Positions 18,181 to 26,610 of a stretch of 64,000 nt of DNA are shown one piece after another; the first letter of the stretch is position 1, and each line of letters starts with the position of its first letter. This DNA is from Paenibacillus endoradicis. Its GTDB lineage: Bacteria > Bacillota > Bacilli > Paenibacillales > Paenibacillaceae. The DNA lies in contig NZ_JANQBB010000001.1 in assembly GCF_024721975.1 (NCBI RefSeq), positions 930,001-994,000 of the forward strand. The letters run 5' to 3'. Both the position numbers and the translations under genes were made by a program. The notes under the pieces were generated by a model that saw nothing but the letters and a program-made list of their open reading frames with translations, had not been told where the DNA came from and searched no databases.

Positions 18181-18774
18181 CTATCTCTTTGCAAAACCAT
18201 ACAATAAAACATCAATAGCTTCCTTGTAGATCAACAACGTTTCCTTTAAGTCCAAGTCTCTGCATGTATAACTAAGTCCATTGACCATACCATCTAATAT
18301 TTTTGCCAATCTTAAACTATCATGTTGCTTAAACTCATCAGAATTCATACCATCGAGCAATAATTGCTGACAGAATTGTATTCGCCCATTAAAACTCTTT
18401 TGAAGTCGTTCATGTACTTCACTATTTGATTTCTCACTAGTATAAAATTCATCTGCTACATTTGTTAACGGGTGATTAAATTCATCTTCGACTAAATGTT
18501 CTGCTAATCCATATAGCTTTTCAATAGTAGTTGTATACTTTTGTTTTTTGATCTCCCACTTATCTGCCCAATCAACTTCCCATTCATCTAACATATCTAG
18601 AAATAATCCTTCTTTACTTTTGAAGTGATAATAGATATTCCCTTTACTAAATCCAGTAATATCAGATATTTCCTCAATAGAAGTGGCGGCATAGCCTTTT
18701 TTAATAAATAGCTCTTTAGATGCTTCTAATATTCGTTTTTTTGTTTGAGTTGATTGTAACTGTTTCTTATTCAT
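18181..18774 (-). CDS. TetR family transcriptional regulator
   Basis: 197 residues. The N-terminal helix-turn-helix is clear: RILEASKELFIKKGYAATSIEEISDITGFSKGNIYYHFKSKEGLF. The C-terminal ligand domain is of the TetR_C type seen with drug efflux pumps. Two adjacent ATGs start the frame (18777 and 18774); TTGGAGTG upstream is better spaced for the second. It is convergent with the MFS gene at 16882. A candidate operator ACCAATAGATTGGT lies at 18889-18902, about 115 bp upstream. Confidence 0.9.
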   Translation of the reverse strand: MNKKQLQSTQTKKRILEASKELFIKKGYAATSIEEISDITGFSKGNIYYHFKSKEGLFLDMLDEWEVDWADKWEIKKQKYTTTIEKLYGLAEHLVEDEFNHPLTNVADEFYTSEKSNSEVHERLQKSFNGRIQFCQQLLLDGMNSDEFKQHDSLRLAKILDGMVNGLSYTCRDLDLKETLLIYKEAIDVLLYGFAKR

Positions 18775-19087
18775 CATATCACTCCAAAACTTTGCTCACG
18801 AACTGCCCGTATCTTTTACACTTGTCATAATTATACATGAAGTATAATCATTTTGCGAAAGAGAGTTGTGCTGATATATGTATAATGTACCAATAGATTG
18901 GTTCTCTGTTATTCAAAGAGCTATCAGATTATTATGAGAGATACATGATTGCACAAAATAAAACTGACCAAAGACTTAGTTATAGGAGTAGTATTGTATA
19001 CTTGATAGCAGGAATAAAGTATAGTGAGCCAATATTAAAGAAAAAATAATGTGATACACATAACCTAAGGGGGAAAATATACATTTA
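18775..19087. other. Intergenic region upstream of TetR, with a palindromic site
   Basis: AT-rich, no gene seen. It holds TATAAT at 18881-18886 on the plus strand immediately followed by the 6-2-6 palindrome ACCAATAGATTGGT (18889-18902). The same ACCAAT-N2-ATTGGT core occurs before fabI at 50621-50634. The plus-strand -10 points toward the small ORF at 19088, although no good -35 is visible. Confidence 0.45.
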
Positions 19088-19219
19088 TTGTTAAGACTTT
19101 TACTAATAGTAATCATTCTATTTGGTGTTTCATCATTTGTTTGGTTTCTATTAGGTGCGACGGCATACTTCCAACGAGGAATGGATATTACAACAGGAAC
19201 TTCTAGAAAGCTGCAATAA
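19088..19219 (+). CDS. Putative 43-residue single-pass membrane peptide
   Basis: TTG at 19088 opens a 43-residue frame starting MLRLLLIVIILFGVSSFVWF, one strong membrane helix, with a polar tail YFQRGMDITTGTSRKLQ. AAGGGGG at 19067-19073 is a strong SD but lies 14 nt before the TTG; an in-frame ATA at 19079 is better spaced. A strong hairpin (19255-19289) follows. The helix-plus-tail pattern and flanking signals suggest a real small protein; no function is recognised. Confidence 0.45.
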   Translation: MLRLLLIVIILFGVSSFVWFLLGATAYFQRGMDITTGTSRKLQ

Positions 19220-19254
19220 AGTAATAATCAATAGCGAATATATGTAAATACGCT

Positions 19255-19289
19255 CCAAAGACACTTGATATTATATCAAGTGTCTTTGG
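19255..19289. terminator. Bidirectional terminator
   Basis: Perfect 17-bp inverted repeat (CCAAAGACACTTGATAT and its complement) almost without loop, between the small ORF and the convergent XRE gene. Confidence 0.85.
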
Positions 19290-19315
19290 GTTTAATAATA
19301 AGTTAAAGACTTTTC

Positions 19316-20152
19316 TTACCCTTCAAGTAGCTTACGCAGCTTCATCTCGGTAGATGAATTCTCAACAGGAGTATATATGCTTAGTCTTAAATCTGATTCA
19401 CCTTTAGCTTGCAGAGAAGATAGATCAAAGACCATTTTTCCAGCCTTCGCATGTCGAAACTCGACCATAACTTCTGGTGCTTCACTAACCTCGCTTTGAT
19501 TCCAGAGTTGTCTAAAATCTAGGTAATTACTCTCCATATGAGAAATGAATTCTGGATACCAAGGATCAGCAACATATTGACCGTAATAGGTGCGAAATAT
19601 AGCGAGATAGTCTTTTACAAAATGTTCCCAATTTACTGCCAAACTGCGGAATTCTTTTTTAGTAAAGAGTAGGGAGATCATATTACGTTCTTGTTCAGGG
19701 ATGAGCCGAAAATCAATAAATACATGGCAAGCTGCTTCATTCCAACCAATAATATTACAATGTCGATCTGAAACAATCGTGGGACAATATTTAAGCTCTT
19801 GTAATATTTTAAGCAGAGAAGGGCTAATTGCTGTAGATTCTCCAATTGAAAGCTTTGGATGAAATGAGTTATCTAAAGCAAGATCATATAGATATTTTCG
19901 CTCATCACTATTTAGTTTCAGCGCTCCTGCTATAGCATCCAGAACGGAAGCGGATACCTTAATGTCTCGTCCTTGCTCGAGAAAAGTATACCAACTGGTA
20001 CTAACACCAGCTAATTGAGCAACCTCTTCTCTACGTAAGCCAGGTGTTCGCCTGCGAGAACCTGAAGGCATTCCGACACTTTGTGGGGAAATTTTTGAGC
20101 GCTGGTTTTTTAGAAAATCGGAAAGTGCTTTAAGTCTGGGTTCTTGCTTCAT
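19316..20152 (-). CDS. XRE-type regulator with MmyB/MLTR ligand domain
   Basis: 278 residues. The N-terminal helix-turn-helix has the family mark RRRTPGLRREEVAQLAGVSTSWYTFLEQGRD; the rest (about 100-275) is the MLTR/MmyB-like ligand domain, with GWNEAACHVF and the PWYPEF region. In actinobacterial relatives this domain binds fatty acids (family knowledge). The neighbour on the other strand is a FabF, so a lipid-linked signal is an attractive inference. GGAGG 6 nt before ATG 20152 decides the start over the ATG at 20164. Confidence 0.88.
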   Translation of the reverse strand: MKQEPRLKALSDFLKNQRSKISPQSVGMPSGSRRRTPGLRREEVAQLAGVSTSWYTFLEQGRDIKVSASVLDAIAGALKLNSDERKYLYDLALDNSFHPKLSIGESTAISPSLLKILQELKYCPTIVSDRHCNIIGWNEAACHVFIDFRLIPEQERNMISLLFTKKEFRSLAVNWEHFVKDYLAIFRTYYGQYVADPWYPEFISHMESNYLDFRQLWNQSEVSEAPEVMVEFRHAKAGKMVFDLSSLQAKGESDLRLSIYTPVENSSTEMKLRKLLEG

Positions 20153-20221
20153 ACAAACCTCCAAGGTAATTCATACCTATTTATATAGTAACCTGATTGA
20201 ATTTCATTATTGTAACACTAC

Positions 20222-20235
20222 TTATACTAGTATAA
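20222..20235. promoter_or_regulatory. Candidate operator between the XRE regulator and fabF
   Basis: TTATACTAGTATAA is a perfect 14-bp palindrome, nearly extended to 18 bp by ACTT/AACT flanks, in the 166-bp divergent gap. It is the only clear dyad there. Confidence 0.5.
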
Positions 20236-20318
20236 CTGAAAACTGGTAATAGGATAAGGAAAGCGTACAATAAGGGAATCATAAGGATGTAAAGACAATA
20301 TATTGGGGGGGATTTACG

Positions 20319-21560
20319 ATGCATAGAGTAGTGATCACTGGCAGGGGAATAGCATCGCCGTTGGGTAATGAAGTAGATGAGTTCTGGAGCAATTTAAAAA
20401 AAGGTGTCTCAGGAATAACAACGATTGATTCATTTGATGTATCTCAATTTGGAACTCGTATCGCTGGATTGGTACGTAATTTTGATTCTGAGGAATTATT
20501 TGGTCGTAAAGAAGCACGAAAGATGGATAGATTCTGTCAATTCGGGCTGTATGCGGCCAAACAAGCGGTCCATGATGCTGAGCTTCCTTTGGATAAAATA
20601 GATTTAGAACGTCTAGGGGTGTACGTGGGTACAGGGATTGGTGGTATTCAGACACTAACTGATAATTATGATGCTTTCCTAAAAAGAGGGCCAGGTAGAG
20701 TAAGTCCAAGCTTGGTTCCAATGATGATCTCCAACATGGCAGCATCTCAGATCAGTATTCATTTTGGAGCAAAAGGACCAACTTTATCTCCTGTGACAGC
20801 CTGTTCAATCGGAAATACGGCAATTGGCGAAGCATTTCGGTTGATTCGATATGGAGAGGCAGATGTTATAATTGCTGGAGGCACAGAGGCTGCGATTCAT
20901 CCTATATCATTAGCGAGCTTTGGTAATGCAACTGCGCTCTCAAAGAGAAATGATGATCCAAAGACTGCAAGTCGTCCATTTGATAAGGATCGTGACGGTT
21001 TCGTTATGGCAGAAGGGGCAGGTATTGTGGTTCTCGAATCATTGGAACATGCCATGAAAAGAGGGGCTAAAATTTATGGTGAAGTGATTGGGTACGGAGC
21101 TAGTTCAGATGCATATCATGTTGTTGCTTCGCATCCACAAGGCGATGGTGCGTTACTAGCCATGAAGAGAGCCTTACAGTCAGCATCCATTGATCCACTT
21201 GACATTGATGTAGTGAGTGCTCATGCAACGAGTACTGAGGTGGGGGATCTTGCCGAGACAAATGCGCTTAAGAGATTATTAGGTGATCAAGCAACTAAAG
21301 TCCCAATTACAGCAAACAAATCAATGCTTGGACATATGTTTGGAGCAGCAGGAGGAGTAGAAGCCATTGCTTTAATAGAGAGTCTTAGGGAGGGAATCAT
21401 TCCCCCAACGATTAATCTGAACAATGCTGATATGGAGTGTGATTTAGATTACGTGCCAAATCATGCAAGGAGTGCAAACCTCAATGTTGGCTTGTCTAAC
21501 TCATTCGGATTTGGTGGACATAATGCCGCAATTGTTCTGAAAAAATTTTCTGAAGCTTGA
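20319..21560 (+). CDS. fabF: Beta-ketoacyl-ACP synthase II, accessory copy
   Basis: 413 residues, full KAS II length. Condenses malonyl-ACP with acyl-ACP. The Cys-His-His triad is intact: PVTACSIGN, SAHATSTEVGD and NKSMLGHMFGAAGG, with the C-terminal NSFGFGGHNA. There are no acpP, fabG or fabD genes nearby, so this is an isolated copy, not the main fatty acid operon. Divergent from an XRE/MmyB-like regulator. Possible roles are membrane adaptation or tolerance to FabF inhibitors (inference). TTGGGGGGGATT precedes the ATG. Confidence 0.93.
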   Translation: MHRVVITGRGIASPLGNEVDEFWSNLKKGVSGITTIDSFDVSQFGTRIAGLVRNFDSEELFGRKEARKMDRFCQFGLYAAKQAVHDAELPLDKIDLERLGVYVGTGIGGIQTLTDNYDAFLKRGPGRVSPSLVPMMISNMAASQISIHFGAKGPTLSPVTACSIGNTAIGEAFRLIRYGEADVIIAGGTEAAIHPISLASFGNATALSKRNDDPKTASRPFDKDRDGFVMAEGAGIVVLESLEHAMKRGAKIYGEVIGYGASSDAYHVVASHPQGDGALLAMKRALQSASIDPLDIDVVSAHATSTEVGDLAETNALKRLLGDQATKVPITANKSMLGHMFGAAGGVEAIALIESLREGIIPPTINLNNADMECDLDYVPNHARSANLNVGLSNSFGFGGHNAAIVLKKFSEA

Positions 21561-21578
21561 CTTGAAGTTGAAAAGTTC

Positions 21579-21617
21579 AAAACAAAAGAGGTGCATTGTT
21601 TGCACCTCTTTTGTTTT
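21579..21617 (+). terminator. Terminator after fabF
   Basis: Perfect 17-bp stem (AAAACAAAAGAGGTGCA and complement), 5-nt loop, T-rich 3' arm. Confidence 0.9.
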
Positions 21618-21710
21618 GTTCAATAGCTCAGTGATAGGAGGATAAATGAAGACGACGCTCATAATAGCAGATTATTTGATTTTAAGTGAACGATCATTTA
21701 TTATTGTTTT

Positions 21711-22283
21711 ATGAGAATAAGAGATGAAAACAAAGTAGAGGCTATTTTTGATGCAACAATACAACTCGTAAATGAGATAGGGTTTGCGGAAGCGTCTATC
21801 TCCAAAATTGCCAAACGAGCAAATGTATCAGCGGCGACCATTTATATATATCATGAGAATAAGGATGATCTGCTTTATAAAACTTACTTGAAGATAAAAG
21901 GTAAGATGAGTGAAAGAATGTTTCAAAGTCTGGATGAAACTCGAACGGTAAAGGAGTGTTTTGATTTCATCATTAACAACTATGTTGAGTTCATACTAAC
22001 CTATAAAGACTATTTTTTGTTCCTAGAGCAGATTATGACTTCACCGCTGCCTCAGAAATGGTGTCTAGATGATACTGCGAGTCTTTTTCAACCTGTTTTT
22101 GAAATGTTTGAAGTTGGCAAAAATCAAGGTTTATTCAAGCAAGAGGATGTTCGTATGTTAATTGTGTACTCCATCCTTCCCATAGCTGAGCTGGCAAAGG
22201 CACATGTGCAGAAAGGAACTCAATTTGAAAAACGACAATTGAATGCAGCTATCGCTATGAGCTGGGATGCCATAAAAGCGTAA
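21711..22283 (+). CDS. TetR family transcriptional regulator
   Basis: 190 residues. Helix-turn-helix: IFDATIQLVNEIGFAEASISKIAKRANVSAATIYIYHENKDDLL. The C-terminal domain resembles TetR_C_33-like ligand domains. No SD is seen before ATG 21711, so it may be leaderless or start elsewhere; TGAACGATCATT just upstream (about 21688-21699) looks like a TetR half-dyad. The Rossmann protein 52 nt downstream on the same strand is the likely partner and target. Confidence 0.85.
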   Translation: MRIRDENKVEAIFDATIQLVNEIGFAEASISKIAKRANVSAATIYIYHENKDDLLYKTYLKIKGKMSERMFQSLDETRTVKECFDFIINNYVEFILTYKDYFLFLEQIMTSPLPQKWCLDDTASLFQPVFEMFEVGKNQGLFKQEDVRMLIVYSILPIAELAKAHVQKGTQFEKRQLNAAIAMSWDAIKA

Positions 22284-22335
22284 AAACCTTCTAAAAGAGC
22301 GATAAGGATTAGTTATTCAAAGGAAGGATGTCAGT

Positions 22336-23010
22336 ATGAAAGTAATCGTATATGGTGTAACAGGTATGATCGGACAGTTAGCATTAAGAGAATGTCTATT
22401 AGATCCAGAAGTAGAGAAAGTTATAGCAATTGTTCGTAAGTCAACGAATAACAAACACCCCAAATATCAAGAATTTGTGTTATCAGATATTTCAGACCTT
22501 TCTTCTATTCAGGGAAATGTGACTGGTTTCGATGCTTGTTTATATTTAATTGGTGTCTCCTCATCAGGTATGTCAGAAGCCGACTATACACGTATCACCT
22601 ATGAAATGACGATAAAGAACGCTAAGCAATTAGTGGAATTCAATCCGAATATGAAAATAATCTATGTTTCTGGAATGGGAGCAGATAGTACAGAACAAGG
22701 AAAAGAGATGTGGGCACGAGTAGAGGGGAAAACAGAAAATACATTGCTTAGCATGCCTTTTAAAGCTGCTTATATGTTACGTCCAGCTGCAATTTTACCA
22801 ATGCATGGTGTTCGTTCAAAAACAGCACAATATCGTATACTATACAATATAATCAAACCAATAAATCCGTTGTTAAAACGAATGAAGTCGGTATTAACGT
22901 CTGAACAATTAGGTCAGTTGATTTTGCATCTAGCTAAAAGTGGAACAACAAAAGAAGTACTAGAGAAAGAAAAGTTAAAAGAACTGGCATTATCGATTCA
23001 AAAAAAATAA
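22336..23010 (+). CDS. NAD(P)-binding Rossmann protein (atypical short-chain dehydrogenase)
   Basis: 224 residues beginning MKVIVYGVTGMIGQLALREC with the GxxGxxG nucleotide loop, then SDISDLSSI and YLIGVSSSGMSE typical of NmrA/SDR-a5-like proteins. Residues IIYVSGMGADSTEQGKEMWARVEGKTE replace the classical YxxxK catalytic pair, so it may bind a cofactor without a known reductase reaction. AAAGGAAGG precedes the ATG. Probably co-transcribed with the TetR gene. Confidence 0.8.
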   Translation: MKVIVYGVTGMIGQLALRECLLDPEVEKVIAIVRKSTNNKHPKYQEFVLSDISDLSSIQGNVTGFDACLYLIGVSSSGMSEADYTRITYEMTIKNAKQLVEFNPNMKIIYVSGMGADSTEQGKEMWARVEGKTENTLLSMPFKAAYMLRPAAILPMHGVRSKTAQYRILYNIIKPINPLLKRMKSVLTSEQLGQLILHLAKSGTTKEVLEKEKLKELALSIQKK

Positions 23011-23081
23011 GTATTTACTATTCTTGAAATTCAAACAATTATATAATAATGTTAATGCACCAACGGGTGGGAGGACAGGCA

Positions 23082-23555
23082 ATGAACAAAGAAGAACAGG
23101 TTATATTGGGTTTTAGAGACCTTTATAACAAGATAGTATCGCTTAATAAGGATAAGATGGAACAAAGTCTTAAGGGTCATACGTCTTCTGAAGTGCATTG
23201 CATCGAATTCATTGAAAAAAATGTAGATTCCAACGTGACAAAACTTGCGGAGTCCTTTTATATGACTCGCGGCGCTATAAGTAAAATAACTCAGAAGCTC
23301 ATAAAAAAGGGCATTATCGAAAGCTACCAGAAGTCGGATAACAAGAAAGAAATCTATTTTAGGCTTACTGAGCAAGGGAAAGATATTTATAAAATTCATG
23401 AGAACTTGCACCAAGAGTTTCATGAGCGGGATAAAGTCGTATTCGAGCAAATAACTGAAGAACAATTCGACAGTATGCTTAGCTTTGTAGAAACGTATAG
23501 TAGGCATCTGGATTCAGAAATAAAGAAACAGAGTATAGATCTCACGTCGCAATAA
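23082..23555 (+). CDS. MarR family transcriptional regulator
   Basis: 157 residues with a winged helix (VTKLAESFYMTRGAISKITQKLIKKGIIESYQKSDNKKEIYFRLTEQG). The start at 23082 follows GGGAGGACAGG; the earlier ATG at 23049 has no SD. It lies directly upstream of an MFS transporter whose promoter carries two tandem TTGTT-N8-AACAA boxes, which fits MarR control of efflux. Its own promoter was not defined. Confidence 0.9.
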   Translation: MNKEEQVILGFRDLYNKIVSLNKDKMEQSLKGHTSSEVHCIEFIEKNVDSNVTKLAESFYMTRGAISKITQKLIKKGIIESYQKSDNKKEIYFRLTEQGKDIYKIHENLHQEFHERDKVVFEQITEEQFDSMLSFVETYSRHLDSEIKKQSIDLTSQ

Positions 23556-23580
23556 ATTTGAAAGTATAAAATGAAACTAC

Positions 23581-23617
23581 ATGCAGTCCAACTCTATTGA
23601 GAATGGGCTGCATTTTT
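23581..23617 (+). terminator. Terminator after marR
   Basis: ATGCAGTCCA pairs with TGGGCTGCAT (one G-U), followed by TTTTT. It separates the MarR transcript from the MFS promoter. Confidence 0.75.
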
Positions 23618-23627
23618 ATTGTTTATT

Positions 23628-23694
23628 TTTGTTGACAAGGAAACAATTAGAAGATACTATTTTGTTGAAAAGGAAACAAAATAGTATCTTCTAA
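23628..23694 (+). promoter_or_regulatory. MFS promoter with tandem MarR-type boxes and a 20-bp hairpin
   Basis: TTGACA (23632-23637), 17 bp, TACTAT (23655-23660). Two near-identical boxes TTTTGTTGAMAAGGAAACAA (starting at 23628 and 23661) each form TTGTT-N8-AACAA; one covers the -35, the other the start point. In addition 23647-23666 and 23675-23694 are perfect 20-bp inverted arms with an 8-nt loop that end at the SD (AAGGAGAG), so the leader RNA could fold into a hairpin next to the ribosome site. Confidence 0.75.
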
Positions 23695-23707
23695 GGAGAG
23701 AATTTTA

Positions 23708-24943
23708 ATGTCCATATCTAGATCACAAAATGAACCGAACACAGAACAAACCGTAGACAAACACGCTTTAATATTCGGTCTTATATCTGTGTTCCTTTGC
23801 GGTGTAGGCTTTAGTATCATAACACCTGTCGTCCCATTCTTAGTGGAGCCTTATATAAGCAATCCGGGAGACCAAGCTATTGTTGTTACGCTACTAACTT
23901 CTGTTTATGCATTTTGTGTATTTTTTGCAGCCCCCGTACTTGGAACTTTAAGCGACAAATATGGCCGTCGTCCATTGCTCTTAGCAAGCTTATTGGGGTC
24001 AGCAATTGGATACCTAGTTTTTGGCATAGGAGGAGCTCTATGGATACTTTTTGCTGGGCGCATCATAGAGGGGATAACGGGCGGTAGCATAGGTACGATC
24101 TTCGCTTATTTTGCAGACATCATTCCTCCGCAGCAGAGAACCAAATACTTCGGATGGGTGAGTGCGGTTGTTGGTGTAGGGACCGTCATTGGTCCAACGC
24201 TAGGCGGATTACTTGCCAAGTTTGGTTATGCTGTACCTATGTTTTTTGGAGCAATTATAACGTTACTGAATGTTGTTTATGGATTCTTTTTTATGCCTGA
24301 GAGTCTTACCAAGAGTAATAGACTGAAAAAGATTACCTTTATTAGACTTAATCCATTTTCACAGCTTGCAAACCTACTTTCAATGAAAAATCTAAACAGA
24401 CTTCTTATCTCAGCATTTTTACTTTGGATACCTAACGGATCTTTACAGGCAGTTTTTTCACAATTTACAATGGATACTTTTAGTTGGAAGCCTGTACTAA
24501 TCGGACTTATGTTTTCGATTATGGGCATCCAAGACATCATTTCACAAGGTTTCATAATGCCAAAGCTTTTGAAAAAATTTAATGATAATCAGATCGCTAT
24601 TCTAGGAATGGTTTCGGAGATTATCGGCTACAGTCTTATTGCGCTATCTGCTTTATTCTCATTCTATCCTCTTTTTATCTCTGGAGTGTTTATATTTGGT
24701 TTTGGGGATTCGATCTTTGGGCCATCATTCAATGGTATGCTTTCCAAGTCAATCGATTCTAGTGAACAAGGACGGGTTCAAGGAGGTAGCCAATCTATTC
24801 AGGCTTTAGCAAGAATGATTGGGCCAATCATTGGAGGTCAGATTTATGTATCACTTGGGCATGCTGCACCAGCCTTTATGGGTATGATCCTTATAACAGC
24901 TGCAGTAGCAGTTATGTATAAGAGAAAACCGTACACAAAGTAA
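23708..24943 (+). CDS. MFS efflux transporter (TetA-like)
   Basis: 411 residues, 12 helices. The loop motif reads GTLSDKYGRRPLLLASLLGSA and helix 5 has VGVGTVIGPTLGGLLAKFG, the drug/H+ antiporter motif C. Resembles tetracycline/multidrug MFS proteins of the DHA1 group. SD AAGGAGAG lies 7 nt before the ATG. It is controlled by its own operator-rich promoter and preceded by a marR gene. Substrate unknown. Confidence 0.88.
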   Translation: MSISRSQNEPNTEQTVDKHALIFGLISVFLCGVGFSIITPVVPFLVEPYISNPGDQAIVVTLLTSVYAFCVFFAAPVLGTLSDKYGRRPLLLASLLGSAIGYLVFGIGGALWILFAGRIIEGITGGSIGTIFAYFADIIPPQQRTKYFGWVSAVVGVGTVIGPTLGGLLAKFGYAVPMFFGAIITLLNVVYGFFFMPESLTKSNRLKKITFIRLNPFSQLANLLSMKNLNRLLISAFLLWIPNGSLQAVFSQFTMDTFSWKPVLIGLMFSIMGIQDIISQGFIMPKLLKKFNDNQIAILGMVSEIIGYSLIALSALFSFYPLFISGVFIFGFGDSIFGPSFNGMLSKSIDSSEQGRVQGGSQSIQALARMIGPIIGGQIYVSLGHAAPAFMGMILITAAVAVMYKRKPYTK

Positions 24944-24977
24944 TTTTAACTCTAAAGTTTGCAATATAGTAAAATTT

Positions 24978-25004
24978 AAGGCCAATCCTTCTGGATCGGT
25001 CTTT
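24978..25004 (+). terminator. Weak terminator after the MFS gene
   Basis: AAGGCCAATCC and GGATCGGTCTT pair with one mismatch and one G-U, followed by CTTTGATTTT. Confidence 0.5.
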
Positions 25005-25040
25005 GATTTTAGATAGGGAAGAGGCTTTAAGGTGAACTAC

Positions 25041-25072
25041 TTGACTATGAAGTATACTTCATAGTTTATCCT
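25041..25072 (+). promoter_or_regulatory. MerR-type promoter with long spacer and palindrome
   Basis: TTGACT (25041-25046) and TATCCT (25067-25072) are separated by 20 bp. A perfect 22-bp palindrome with half ACTATGAAGTA (25044-25065) fills the spacer. Overlong spacers with a central dyad are the hallmark of MerR-activated promoters, and a merR gene ends this operon. Confidence 0.7.
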
Positions 25073-25138
25073 ATACTTATATTGATTAGCAGTCTTTTAT
25101 TTAGTGAAGGATTGAAGTAAAGGTGGAGGTTAAGTAAT

Positions 25139-26587
25139 ATGAGAATATTCGAAGTCATTTTGGTTGTAATGAGTATGGCCGCTGCTGGGGGCATTCTATT
25201 TTGGAGAAAAAGCCGGCGTCTGGACCTTGCAGCACTATCGTCGCTGGTACTGGTATTGTTGTTGCACGGAATCATCGAACATTATCGTTGGCAAATGATG
25301 CCTTCTTATCTAGTTACGCTGGTACTCTGCATCGTATTAATTGTGAGACTGTCCAAGAATCAAAAAAAGAGTCGGCCCCGATCGTATATACAGAGGGGAC
25401 TGCTATCATTAGTAATAGTGGCCCTCAGCGCTGGTTCACTCTATTTGGGCAATTTATTGCCGATTTTTACAATGCCTGAACCGACCGGAACCTATGCGAT
25501 CGGTACACTTTCTTGGCAATTAACAGACGAGGAACGTGAAGAGACATTAAATCCAGAGTCCGGAGGCAAGAGGGAAATGCTGGTGAATGTCTGGTATCCT
25601 GCTGATCCGGATCAGGTCAAAGGCAAGTCGAGGGAGAGTTATCCAGGCGAGCTAGGTGAAGCGATTAGTCTTGTCTTCGGAATTCCGAAACAGCTGTTCA
25701 ACTATTTGACATTGGTTTCTACGCATGTCGTCGAGGGCGCAGAGTTGTCGATGACGGAAACTAGTTATCCGGTGCTGCTATACTCGCCCGGTATTAGGTC
25801 TACCCGATTCCAGAGCATGACGACAATAGAGGAACTGGTCAGTCACGGTTATATTGTGGTAGGTATTGACCATCCCTATACTTCCGCTAAAGTCTCACTT
25901 TCCGACGGACGAGACATTTATTATGTGCCAGAACCTGAGTTCACAACATCGGCTGAGGTTTACGAGAATAATGTCACAGGAGTTGGTATACGGGCAGAAG
26001 ATGCCCGGTTCGTTCTGGATACACTTACGGAATGGAATCAAAAAGCTTCGGGCGGTATGTTCGCTGGTAAATTAGATTTGGACCGAGTTGGCATATTCGG
26101 ACATTCTTACGGTGGCGCTACAACAGCCGAGGCGATGGCTTTGGATGAGCGGTTCAAGGCTGGTGTTAGCTTAGAGGGCGGATTCTGGGGGACTGTCTCC
26201 CATACCGGCTTGAAGCAACCCTTTATGTATATGATGACAGGTGAAACTGCAAACAGTCTGGACCCGTCTTATTCTGATAAGGAAGTCGTATTCTATGATG
26301 AGTTCGCTCCTGACCTTGATTTTGTTATGAGGAACAGCACCAAGGATACTTATTATTTGACTGTAGACAAGATGTTTCATCAGAGTTTCACAGATATTAC
26401 CTTACTGTCATCGATGTTTGATCGTACGAAGATCGGATCCTTTCACAACATCGATATTACTAGGTCGTATGTACGTGCATTCTTCGATCAATATTTGAAA
26501 AGCGAGCATCAATCGCTTCTGGAAGGAGATTCATCAAGGTTCCCTGAAGTAAAGTTTGATCAGACGTATACTCACAAGAGAGGTTAA
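25139..26587 (+). CDS. Membrane-anchored alpha/beta hydrolase (PAF-acetylhydrolase/dienelactone-hydrolase type)
   Basis: 482 residues. Three to four N-terminal hydrophobic segments (about 1-112) anchor a hydrolase domain with nucleophile elbow GIFGHSYGGATTAEAM, oxyanion-region SPGIRSTRFQSMTTIEELVSHGYIVVGIDHP and a C-terminal KMFHQSFTDI that probably holds the catalytic His. This plan matches PAF-acetylhydrolase-like esterases. AAGGTGGAGG precedes the ATG. merR follows within 25 nt, so the two form an operon, and the long-spacer promoter upstream suggests induction by a MerR ligand. Substrate unknown. Confidence 0.85.
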   Translation: MRIFEVILVVMSMAAAGGILFWRKSRRLDLAALSSLVLVLLLHGIIEHYRWQMMPSYLVTLVLCIVLIVRLSKNQKKSRPRSYIQRGLLSLVIVALSAGSLYLGNLLPIFTMPEPTGTYAIGTLSWQLTDEEREETLNPESGGKREMLVNVWYPADPDQVKGKSRESYPGELGEAISLVFGIPKQLFNYLTLVSTHVVEGAELSMTETSYPVLLYSPGIRSTRFQSMTTIEELVSHGYIVVGIDHPYTSAKVSLSDGRDIYYVPEPEFTTSAEVYENNVTGVGIRAEDARFVLDTLTEWNQKASGGMFAGKLDLDRVGIFGHSYGGATTAEAMALDERFKAGVSLEGGFWGTVSHTGLKQPFMYMMTGETANSLDPSYSDKEVVFYDEFAPDLDFVMRNSTKDTYYLTVDKMFHQSFTDITLLSSMFDRTKIGSFHNIDITRSYVRAFFDQYLKSEHQSLLEGDSSRFPEVKFDQTYTHKRG

Positions 26588-26610
26588 GCGACTAGATGGG
26601 AGGAGAAGGT

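Noticed and set aside
20335..20745. 136-codon minus-strand frame inside fabF
   Set aside because: Opposite strand of a full-length, motif-complete fabF.
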